Origin: Heligmosomoides polygyrus polygyrus
Taxonomy: Eukaryota; Nematoda; Chromadorea; Rhabditida; Heligmosomidae
Assembly: GCA_947396885.1 (NCBI GenBank)
Contig: OX377203.1
Location: 30,817,253-30,881,252 of the forward strand
DNA length: 64,000 nucleotides
Direction of reading: 5' to 3'
A program made the translations under genes and the position numbers. Positions 48,501-60,500 of this stretch are shown here, piece after piece. The notes under the pieces are model-generated. The model was not told the DNA's origin and searched no databases. It saw only the letters and a list, made by a program, of their open reading frames with translations. Position 1 is the stretch's first letter, and each line of letters starts with the position of its first letter.

Positions 48501-51500
48501 GTGCAGTCTGTGTTCTGGCTCCGTTGAAGAGCTTCGCTTCACTTGTAAGCAAACGGACCCGAAGCCCATGGTTGTAACCTAATCTGATAAGACACTACGA
48601 CTTGGGTAATGTTATTGCGAAAATGTGGATGACTCGCTTTCATAGGATACGGAGTATTGCTGGCTCTTGTACTCCATAGCGCTTACTTGCTCTTGCTCTG
48701 CTTGCTCTTACTCTCTTCTTTAACGTCTTTGCTGGCAGAAAGCAGGAGCTTCCCAGGCTCCAGAATGTGCTACCTCCCTACCGAGGCTCCTTCCGGCTTT
48801 AATCGTTCCGTCGTTGTACTTGGGGTAGAGATACAAAACGGAGATCCTCCCGTAGTATACCGAAGGCAATTCGTCATAGAACAGCCATAACGCGATTCAC
48901 TTGTTACTCACGTGGCTGGCCGCAGGACGTCGACAGGGTTCAAAGGAAGCAGGGACGCAGCGGTCCGTGCTTACCTCGCGTCGACTAACAAGGGAAGTGT
49001 CTGAAGCGTATGTCTGAACGGGAAGAGCTAGTCATATAGGGAGAATCTCCACTCCTCAATTTATAAAATGTGTTTATTTTTTTCGCCAAGTCGCTAAAGC
49101 CAAGGAGTACGAGGTCGTTGTAGTTACAATGTAATGGGCGCCTCACGAGTTCGACGGTCCTGTATGTCCGCGATGCCTCTTCCGCAAGCGGGTCGCAGCG
49201 CAGTGGATAGGGACATTGTTTCATGCGACGGAGATCGAGGGTTCAATTCTCCTGCGCTGCTGCACTTTTGCATTTCAACTGATTGTTGAGATTTGATGGA
49301 TTCTGACGTCTATACCACTTTATTTATTTATTTATTTATTTATAGTGGTGGAAGAAGAAGATTGAGATCCGCAAGATGAACTGATAGACGTGGAGAGGCA
49401 AGTAAGCAGTGGACATATGATAACGTTTTCGAGTGGAATAATTTCACTCCCACGCCATTGTGCACGATCCTGCTTTTGACCTGCAAAAAGGGGACAACAT
49501 CCTTAAGGTAGATGTCGAAGCTTCTAGTAGCGAAGGAGAACGGAATTGTTATAATGACGTTGAAGGTGGTGTCGCTGGTATACATGCGAGGAGCCTGTAG
49601 CTTTTATACGCTGCCCGATTGTGAACAGAGCTTCTGTTTCATGCACTTTGGGCCTGTGCATCACTGGTGTTGAACGTTTATACATAGTTGAGTAGCTTTC
49701 TCATTGCCTTGTGGTTAAAAAACCGGTCAGTAATAAACAAGTGACAAGAAATTTCTTCTCGGCGTACAACTGGAAAATTAGGCAAAATGGTATAGATGTC
49801 ATAATCGTTCAACTCTCAACCAAACAGATGCATGCAGATGCGAAAATGCAGCAGAGCGGGAGAATCGAACCGGCGACCTGCCACCCATGAAACAACGTCT
49901 CTATTCACTGCTCTCCGAGCCACTTGCCGGGCGTACAATACCCACGAATTCTATTGTAACAGACTCCCTACTCCTTGTGTTTAACGACTTGTCAAAAATA
50001 AACCCATTTTTACACTAATTGAGGGGTGGGGATTCTCCCTATATGACTCGCTTTCCCCTTTCAGACATACGCTCCAGGCCCTTCCCTTGTCAGATTGCAT
50101 ACACACAATTCGGCCACTTTGAATGACGCGCGAAACAAAACATCGTTCCTATCAAAAGGTCACAATTCCCTGGTTTTCGAAGAAGAGTGCCATTAACTTG
50201 TTAACAAAGTGATAAAAAATATTAGAAATTCGATTATTCGAAATTCGAAGCCTTCGAATATTCGAATGAACGAATAATTCGAATATTGGGCTTTCTCGAA
50301 TATTGGAATAAACAAATAATTCGAATATTGGACTTTCTCGAATTTTCGAATAAACGAATAATTCGAATATTGGACTTTCTTCGAATAGTCGAATATTCGA
50401 ATATTCGAAATTCGACTACTCGAAATTCGAAAAGGGCAAAGGTACATTCCCTACAATTTTTGGCATTGGACGCTCGAATTACAGGAGAATACATCACGGA
50501 ATCTGTTGACTACTGGGGAATGGCGTACTTGAATGGTTTTCAGACATCGCTCTTATCCAACCTGCTCATAGCTGTAGTTGCGTGAGAGGACATCACGGTC
50601 TATTTCACTTCCACTATCAAGCAGTCGGTATTCACGACACCTAGGTCGAGCCCGATCCTCGCCAAACGGCACACGATGATTGCGATTATCTCTTGACTCT
50701 TCGAATCTTCGCATCGAGGTACCACAGGAGAGCGAGCGAGAAGAAGAGCTGTGGCAATTCCTGATGGAGATGGGAAATTTCAACAAGGAGCCTGTAGCTA
50801 CTTGGGTTCCAAGGAGTTCAGATGGTTTATTTTTTGTGTTGGTAGCTGACATAGAAAAGTTCAAGTGGTGCCAAATGCAATGCCGTTAAGTCTTGGCCCT
50901 AATAAGCACCGTAGTAAATGGAATAAGAAGGACAAGGCGTCAGTAGGTGGGCCCATTGACAACTACATACAGAGACCCACCGTGCTCAGTTCTTTTTCGG
51001 CCATCAGATAGGAGCCGTTAACTGCATCGAAGAAAGGATAGTCGTTCCTGCACTTGTAGAGAATGTCGCTGAAATAGCGGCACATCGATCGATGACTCAT
51101 CCAACACCTCGGAATACACATTGTGTGATCTTACTGTAGTGAGTATACAATTTGTTGGCTGCCAAAGCTGGTGGTATAGTGAAGATTCGGAACTGCCTGT
51201 AACCACACGCGTTAACATTCTTACGTACTGCAACTTTACTTCGATGCCTTTTGACCGAATTTGGCGACATGTATTACGTTTGGGTACAAAGCAAGCTACG
51301 ATGATCTCTCATGCAGAAGTCGTCTCATCTCGTAGGATGGAATTTATTGCTGACTTTTCAACCACTCCAATATGACGGTCATCAAAACAAACGAAGCAGC
51401 TTATTCAGCAAACTTTTTATATGGAATATCTCCCATTCATACTACTTTCTGGTCTCAGACCGAAACATGGAGTGCACTGGTGCAGACCCACCGTCGGTTA

Positions 51501-54500
51501 TCCGTCCATCCATATAAAGACGCTAAGGAGAATGATAAAGCGATGGCGCCCTATTCGCACTCAAGGAGCGAGCATCTCGGAAGGCTGAAGCTTTCTCGCC
51601 TTCTGAATCGGAATTCCTCCGACGCTTTCGTTAACTGCGGGCAGCCTCTCAGTGACAGCTGCTGTAGTGCTCACTTCGGCTTGACCTTGCCATATTCTTC
51701 CACTTTTTCTTTACCTGTGCTTTGCAAGTGGCTCCAACTCCAAATACACAGAATCTAGGCTGTGAAGGCAATGAGGCGACGGAACTAGTGCCGAATGAGG
51801 ACAGAAGGAAACAGGTTAAATTCCCAGACAAGAATTTGACGAAAAGACGAAGAACTTCTGACTCCGTCCTGGCCACCAAATTCGATTCACTTTTTTCTCG
51901 CACTAACCTTGTTCCACATAAAGAAGCCTACGCCGTTCGAAGGTACGATCAATACGTGGTCAAAGTCGCTCAAGGAAGAACCAAGAGGATGATCTGTCAA
52001 GCTGGACTTTCGGTAACCCTTGGCAGGACAACCTCGGTCTGAAATCAAGAGGACAATGCTCGTACTGGCGCGACTGCTAATTAAAAGAATTCCTGCGAAC
52101 TTCGTAGGCGTTCGAAGATTACGGAGACGAGTCAGAAAGTACGCCTGAGTTGGTAGGAAGCGGAGTCGAGATCTTATCCCTATAGTAGGATTGTTGTTAC
52201 AATTCAAATCAGTTTCTTTAAGCCTCAGTTGGATGGTATCGAGGTTGTAAGCCGTCACAACGATGTTTTGTTGCGATCAAAACTTCTAGCGCTAGGCGGG
52301 ACTCGAACCAGCACCTCCCTCTGACCGGGCGGGAATGCTCTACGCCTTTACACCACCGTCGCCGTTTGATCGAACGCAACATCCACACCTCGTGGGACCG
52401 ATCAGCACCCACCCGTATCCGGGATGAGCTGGCCGCTGATATATCAGAGATATCAGAGATATATCAGAGCTCATCCCGGATACGGGTGGGTGCTGATCGG
52501 TCCCACGAGGTGTGGATGTTGCGTTCGATCAACGGCGACGGTGGTGTAAAGGCGTAGAGCATTCCTGCCCGGTCGGAGGGAGGTGCGGGTTCGAGTCCCG
52601 CCTAGCGCTAGAAGTTTTGATCGCAACAAAACATTGTTGTTACAATATTTTCGCATTTGGACTTGTGGGGCGCAGATGGAGGTAGTGCCAGCTGTCGCGT
52701 GAACCTAAATGAAGGTTCCCGATTGGCCTTGGCGGGAAACCTGAACTCCCGAATCCAGGTTCTCTGTTTTTCGGTCCATGCCAACTAAGAATTCCATTAC
52801 ATCCGGGTCAGTGAAGTCATGCAAGACTGCAGGAAAGGACATAACACTGCCTTCTTCACCGGCTGGCCCCTATACGTCAATGTACGTGCCACATATGCAT
52901 TCGATTTGCCTCCATGACATCCCTTATTGTTAGAAATAGATTGCGTGGTGAATCCCAAAGGGACTGACTTACGCCGTCCTCTACCCTTTATTCCTCATGA
53001 CACTCTTCGTCATCCTTTGACGAGGACCGATAGTACTCTTGCGCCCAAAAATGGCGACTAGGCGCTGCCTGCTTTCAGTTCATAACAGCCTATGTATATG
53101 CAGTGTTGAGCAAAGGTGTACTTCTACTACTGCTCCACCCAATGATGCATCTATGGTCCCTACGGGGGCAGACATAACTCCAACGCCGCGCGAACCCTTC
53201 TGGCGTTGCGCACGGTGCGCGACGAAATTGGACGAGTTGTCGCGATCCGATGCTTAGAAACACTTCCTAGGGAATGCGGCTTTCAATGGGACGATCAGCG
53301 ACACTTTATACAGGAGTCCTGGTCATGTGGATGGTTTCTGGCGTCAGTATTTGCCATATACAACTTCTTCTTTCATTTTTTACCCGTGATTATGGTTATA
53401 CTACGCAAAAAGGCCACTATCATCCATTCTCGGATCATTTGTCTAGTGCAGACTGTTGCTTACCACATTCTGTGGGATCTTAAGTTCCCTGCTAGAAATG
53501 TGGTTTGGGAGCTTAAACACTGAGAACATTTCGTGCTCCACGGCTAACCATGCGTCACCGAGCGCACGTCCGCGTTTCAGCGCCGCGACGTCGCACGCGG
53601 CTAGCAGGCGACGTCGCGTTGGAGTTAGGTCCTGGAGCCGTTGTCATCGAACAACTCCAGGCTTGGAAGACCTACATATGTGTAATGACAGCGGGTTTAA
53701 CTAGGTAATAGGGAAATGAGGACATAGACCTGCTAGAGAATGTTCAAAATAACTTCACTCGTAAGCTGGTCATGAGGCGTTCTCGCCTGGGCTATCAGTT
53801 CGTTCCTAAGGCCTATGGTATACTCCCGTCCGCTGCCGCGACGCGGGAGTGCACAGCGACGCGATGGCTCGCGATGCGCGTCGCGAGCCGTCGCCGTCGC
53901 TGAGGCTGACATAGTTCACGCAGTTCTGCAGACGGAGACTTTTGCAGAATTTTGGCGAATCAGCTGACTCAGTGCATTTTTTTCCCGGATTCCTTGTTTT
54001 CTCAGCATTTTCGTTCGTGGTTTCGGGTTTTTTCTCGTTTTATCGCCTTCTGATCCGTATGCCGTCGTATGGTTGTTGCTTTCAATGGTATTTCGTGGAT
54101 GTCGTGTTTTACAAGGGGGGTTTCCGTCATGCCTGTGTCGATTCATGCGTTTCTTTCGTTCCTCATGCTATCCACAGGCACGGAAACCCAGGTTTCTGTG
54201 CTCGACACGACACGAGAGGCTTCTCGTGACGTGTCCAGAACGGAAGCGTCCCAGCTGTGGCCCAAAAAATGCAAGAATCGGCACAAAAGAGGGAGAAAAC
54301 GGCCTAGAAAATCATCTCATCCGAAAAGCTGCCGTTCATTTGGCACATTCCTGTGCCGGACATGTCAGCAGAACCTCCCTGTGACTTGTCCGGCACAGAA
54401 ATGTGGACTTCTGTGCCGTCGAGGAGGTTCACAGGCGAAAAAAATGCAAGAATCGGCACAAAAGAGGGAGAAAACGGCCTAGAAAATCATCTCATCCGAA

Positions 54501-57500
54501 AAGCTGCCGTTCATTTGGCACACTCCTGTGCCGGACATGTCAGCAGAACCTCCCTGTGACTTGTCCGGCACAGAAATGTGGACTTCGGTGCCGTCGAGGA
54601 GGTTCACAGGCGAAAAAAATGCAAGAATCGGCACAAAAGAGGGAGAAAACGGCCTAGAAAATCATCTCATCCGAAAAGCTGCCATTCATTTGGCACAGAA
54701 AAAACCCAAAATGACTCTACCCACGACGAAATTTCTACGAGAAGAACAACAGAGACATCACATGACCACCCAACATCACCAGACGTGTGTTGAAATTGCT
54801 GTGGTATGGTCACGAAACAAGGAAGTGTCGAAATAAGTGAGGGGAAGTGCATAGAATAGGGCATGACAAGCGCTCCCCCCTCCGCGACCATCGCACGGGA
54901 GTATGTTTCACTCCCGCGACGCGGAGGTATAACACCCCTCTGCGACGCATCGCGGGAGCGATGGCGCGCCAACTGACAACCGCGCCCCACTGCACCGTCC
55001 ACCACTGCAGCGAAGGCGCGCCGTTGACAGTTGCCCCGCGCCCATCGCTGGAGCGACGCGGGAGTATACCATAGGCCTAATGGTGTTCATAGGCGTCATT
55101 TGTATGGGTTGCAAAGCTTAAGTAGTAGAAGATTGAGGACCTTCTTATGAGCTTCAAAATTTTAACGGTAAGGGCATTACCAATTAATAATGAATTTTTC
55201 TGCTCAGCTCTGTCCAGAACTAGAAGGAGTGCCACTAAATTCAGGGTTTTACTTGCCAGGACACTGGTAGGTGCTAGCTTTTTCTCTGTCAGAGTGGTGC
55301 CACACCTCAATAAAATTGTCTCCAGAGCTGGTTAACATGTCCATTAATAGTTTTAGGAGTAGGGCACAGAAGCCGGTTTATGAAGATTCCCGATAGCCGC
55401 ATGTTTTACTTTGTCTCCTTCTCATGCTGTGTTTTGCTGTTCACTGCTATTCCTGTTTTTTGCGCAATTTTATTTATCACTTGCTTTATTTTACTACTTG
55501 TTCCTGTTTTGTATTTAGTCTTATGTGACCGTACTTGTATTAGGGGGGGGGGGGGGGGGGCAAATGTGATGAGGCTCTCGATGCCGTGCCCATATATGTC
55601 GTGTCTGGAGTCCGGTTTCTCGTATTTGTATGTTTGTCTGCTGCTTACTGAAGGCCACCTGAGGAGTGACCACTTTCTTTCCAGAAGCATGGCAAAACCC
55701 CAGTCTGTCTCATGCCGAAACCCCGGTCTGAGTCGACCTGTGTCGCGCAAAACTCGCCCAATTCCCAACCCCGAGCAGTCTGGATTCAATAGTCACGCAA
55801 GATGAAAAGTACGTCTTCTACCTTAACCCTGCCAAGCAGCGAGTCTGGGTGAGGCCTGGTTACCTGTTACCGACCTTCGTTCATCGGGATGTTCACGGCG
55901 AGAAGCACCTTCTGAGCTCTTGAATCTGCGCCCAAGGCCCGGTATACTGGAAGCTGTTTTCTAAAAGCGCTGGACTCCAAGGCTATGGTGAGCGAAATAG
56001 AAGAGATGGACCAACGACTCGCACTTATTCGGTTTCATCGTTTCAAGAAGGTCCTTCTCCTCGACAACGCCGCGCCCCATCGGGCAAAAGTGACCACGGA
56101 TAAGCTTGCTCAGCTGGGCTACGTTCGCATGCTTCACCCACCGTATTCGCCGGACACCTCCCATGCGACTACCACTACTAAGCCTATAGGACTTCATGGT
56201 CGGAAGGTAAACAAGGACCCAAGCAGACCTCGGTAACCATAACGAGCAGTGGACCAGCACCAGGCGTAGGCAGTTCCGGAAGGATGGGACCATGAAGTTG
56301 GCTGATCGATGGCAGCAAGGTCTCGACCTTAATTGCGAATACATTCCTCAGCACCGTTGAGTTGTAATTGAGCTATAGAGATAAAGAAATTTGTTGAATT
56401 GTTCTCATCACTTTTCGCCCACCCTAATAGTGGTTATTGCCATTTTGTTGTTCTCCACGTAGACTTTGTCTACGCCAATAAATACCATACAATATAATGT
56501 GTAGATAAGGCATACCTGAAGCAGACGTAGGTCATTGTCTTCGAACACACCCATACAGACAAACATGGCAACAAAAGCGACAAGAAAGCAAAATCTGGAA
56601 TGCATTCGACTAGAGCTTTGAGCTGCAATCGGAAGGTGGGGGCCTCTACACCAACTCCCACACGGTGTTTTTTTTCGGATCACTGACTTCCCACTCCCCT
56701 AGTCACTACCGTCAAAAAAGAAGACTACAGACGCGGTCATGAAGCACAGCAAAGAGCCGAGCAGCAGTGCGACGTAGCCGGCGGAAGCGAGCACAGACGA
56801 GGCGACGTTTGCAGTTGCTCCTCGACGAGACAGCCGCGAATCGAAACGGTCACTCCCCGTATAGAACCTCCAGCTGGAAAGTAGAGATTCGTTTAAGGCC
56901 TATTGTGGTGCATCACACGAGCCGTATTACCTTCCCATAATTCCAGCAAGACCAAGAAGAGATAGGGCCAGAAGCATTATTGGGATTAGAACAGTGTAAC
57001 CAAGAAGAGAGCTGATGCGATGAGAACTCTGAAGCGAAGCATTTCTGAGAACACTTGCTTACCACTATCTAAAGCTTATATTGTTATTAAGGTCACTGCA
57101 TACACTGCGACCGGAAAGTATAGGGACACCAGCAAATTGCGTAATTCTGCTAGCTACCCGCAGGAATTGATCTGAAAATTATACTATGGAATTCCTCACG
57201 GCCAAAAACATATATACGAAAGAAATGGGCAAAATCGCTCGAGGTGGCAAGGAACGGGAAAGGATCACGTGACGGGACCCTGTTTTTGAGTGACCAGAAA
57301 GTATAGGGACACCACCAAATAAGGTTCGCGGAGAAAGGTACGTTGTTGAAAACTATTTTGCTATGCAATATACTGCCTCATAATTTGCTCATTGTAAGGA
57401 CGGGTCGCGGATCGATGCTATCAATAGAGGAACAAGCTCAAATCAAGGCCCTCAGAGATGCAGGACTCAGCATACGCCAAATTTCGACTCAACTGGGACG

Positions 57501-60500
57501 ATCAACGAACGTTATTAGCAAATTTCTACGCAGTCCTGATCTATATCACTCGAGGAAGTCTTCAGCACGTCCCAGGCTTCTTTCGACTCGAGACGAGAGG
57601 CAAATCGTGTGAATGGTTTCCAATAAATCAATCAGTTTGGAGGAAGTGCGCAAGAGTTTGAGTAAGAAAGCCTCGAAATAAACGATTCGGTGCTGCTTAA
57701 AACGCAATGGAATGTTGTATATACCCAGCTCCGTTCTGCTCCACGTTTGACAGAAACGCACAAAAGGAACAGGCTCGAGTTCGTCTCTAGGAACAAACGA
57801 CGTCTTTGGACCAAGGCAGATTTTTTGCGTTGTCAGTTCTGACGCTAAGTATTTTAACATTTCACAGTTCAGGTGATCTTCTCGGACGAAAAGCGCTTTA
57901 ACCTCGATGGTCCAGATGGGAACCGATTCTACTGGCATGACTTACGCAAGGAGAAGGAGTATTTCCCAAGAAGGAATTTTGGAGGCGGCACAGTTATGGT
58001 GTGGGCGGCATTCCATGCAGAAGGAAAGCTCCCTCTTGCCTTCACGTCAGCAAGGATGGACGCAGATGAATACCAGCAACTGTTGGAAACCCATCTGCTC
58101 CCATTCCTTCAACAGAATGCTGGTCAGAGATGGGTTGTTCAACAGGACAATGCACCGAAGCATGCCAGCAGATCCACAAAAGGCTTCCTCAGAAGAAATT
58201 CTGTTGAAGTTCTCGACTGGCCTGCATGTTCTCCCGATATGAACCCAATGGAAAATATCTGGGGACACCTTTTAAGGAAGATTTACGAGCACAATCAGAC
58301 ATATACTTCTCTGCAAGGACTTCGATCAGCAATTCTACGCGCTTGGGATGAACTTCCTCTACAAACACTTCGAAATCATGCTGCTTCGATGCCAGCTCGA
58401 CTTGTGGATGTTGCAATGAACCGCGGAGGACCAATTGAGTACTAGTTATCAACGACTGTTTTTTATCTTTACAATGAAGTTGTTTTTTACTAGTGTCCCT
58501 ATACTTTCTGGTCAATTGAAAATGGTGTGTCTCCATATTTTATTTTCTAATTCAGCTCACATCAAACCGATTTTGCTAAAAACTTTTGCTTCAAACTTCT
58601 TTGCCGTAACGAATTTTTTAGTAAAAAATTCAGGTCGATTGATATCAATTAGCGTAGGAAAAGTACAATTTTTGAGTGTCCCTATACTTTCTGGTCGCAG
58701 TGTATATTCATTGCAACTCTGCCGCCATAACTTTGTGTCGCTGTCTGATTGATGCCGTTTCACCACCCTATTCATTTATTCCCCCCCATTTCATTCAATC
58801 ATTCCCGAACATCTACTAAAATTCGAACAATAATACTATCCAGATGCTTCACATTGCTGCCTTCTACGCCTTCTCTGCACTTCCTAATTGCAGAACTTCT
58901 GTGAAAAAAATTGCTAGCAGATTAGAGTTCGTAGACCACCAGACGCTCAATAGCGAAGTGTGCACGCAGGCTTGCGGGAACATGGGCTGCCGGGAAGAAT
59001 CAAACCCATTGCGCTTTATACGAGATTCAAAGAGACTTCGGTTTTATGTGGAGGTCAGCAACGCTTTCAGTCTACTCGCTAATGCCTTCCGCCTGTATTT
59101 AGCTCTTCCTGTTGCCCTCGTTTTTAGTGTTCCTTTATCATCCTTGCTGAAAGGGACTCGCATCTCTTTCCGTCGCGAGATGGAATCGATTAAGGAGAGG
59201 TTCACACTAACTCCTTTCGTTCATCTACTTCCACACTCGAAGAGCCAACATCCCTCCTTTTTTCGCCTTCGATTCGTTTTTTTTTCTTCAGAGTCTCGAG
59301 TCGCAGTCAAGTTCGTGAAAGTGATCCTGCCCCGGCCGGATTAACTTAGGCTGACCTTCAGCCCAAGGACATCTGCTACATGTCACACTCGCGTCGAGCA
59401 CGATATATTCTTTACTTTCAATAAGGGTGAATCCCCACCAGATGGCGACCTCGCAGAAATTGATAAACGAAAGAATTAAATAGTGACTTGTTTAGCCGTT
59501 TTATGAATACGCCAGCCACCTTTTTGGAAAATTGTCTCTACTGGTCGCGTAGATGAGGACACATCCAGTGTTCTCTTCATCAATCGACCACCTTTCGCTC
59601 TTCCAATGTGGCAATCCCATTGACGTTGGTTTTGACACGAGCTCCGCTTGTCGTTGGCAACGAAATATTTCTCTTTGAATTGCAAATAAAAAGCTCTACT
59701 TCTCTCCCAATACCCGGAGCGTTGTAGCGAGGCATGTGATTAACGGCACATCGTGGGTATTCTTCTCCTTTTACCTCGCATGTCGGGTTTAGTCGTTGGT
59801 GAATCCGGCCCCTGAACTGCGACTGACCGAGTTACTCTTCAGATGGCATCGTTCTAGTACTCCATATGTGTAACTGAACGTGTGCTATGGGAAAATCGTA
59901 GTAGCCCTCACGCCATCGCATGAAAGAGCTCTGGAGAAAAATGGGTTGAAGAGCTTGGATCCGTAGCCGCTGAGCGCCATAACGTTGTGGCGTTCAAGAG
60001 CGTGATGCACCCCTTCCATCCTAGTCCGTTTCTTCAAGCCGTTCTCCGTATCCAGTCGACACCCATGATGTAGGTGAGGGTAATTCACCTGAGGCCGGGT
60101 TTATGAACGACTATGCCCGCGATTACGCGAGGAATAAGGGGTAGAGAAAACCGACGATGAAGTATTCACCTCTATTCCTTGTCTTATCTCTACCTCTTAT
60201 ACTCCACATACCCGGTGGTTTAAATGTTGATGATTCCGCCCTCTGATCCTCACGCCATCCTATTTGTCGTCCTATGGTCCTACTCATCAGCTCGGCCATC
60301 GTCGGGTGCTTAGTCACTCATAGGCAGTGTATGGTGAGTAAACATTCGTATCCAGCTTACCCTCTCAGTAAAAATGTCCGCAAACTGCTTTTGGGTTCTT
60401 ATCGTTGACAGCCTAGCGAAGGCCACTACCTAAAGCATCAGGTGGTCATGCTCTTCAACTGTGGTTGTGGCCTCCTGTTAAGTGTAAACCACTAAATAGT

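Larger units (their letters stand above)
53700..55560 (+). pseudogene. CR1-like LINE fragment split by a Harbinger-like element
   Basis: Left part reads LLENVQNNFTRKLVMRRSR and YQFVPKAYG up to 53809. The right part resumes at 55078 with RRHLYGLQSLSSRRLRTFL, matching the order VQNSFTRKLM...NFGLPTLSIRRKRNDLL of the intact LINE. 5'-truncated, with stops. Confidence 0.7.

Noticed and set aside
49190..49272. Functional tRNA gene with CAT anticodon
   Set aside because: A and B boxes are visible, but arm pairing is poor and the unit is part of an inverted composite repeat.
51722..52042. 107-codon plus-strand frame with an RKQVKF phosphatase-docking-like motif
   Set aside because: The minus strand at 51908-52038 has strong splice sites and in-phase neighbours; the plus frame has none, so it is treated as a shadow.
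52500..52612. Functional tRNA gene
   Set aside because: The B box and T-stem are perfect, but the acceptor strands pair only partly and the sequence is one of three copies of a longer SINE.
54264..54700. Regularly spaced repeats considered as a CRISPR array
   Set aside because: The units are 175-bp head-to-tail tandem copies with no unique spacers, in a eukaryotic context.
54073..54836. Several overlapping open frames of 68-137 codons
   Set aside because: They are frames through the 175-bp tandem repeat; the peptides repeat each other in different registers.
58844..59344. 166-codon plus-strand frame
   Set aside because: No domain and no splice context; it overlaps a well-supported minus exon (58898-58817).
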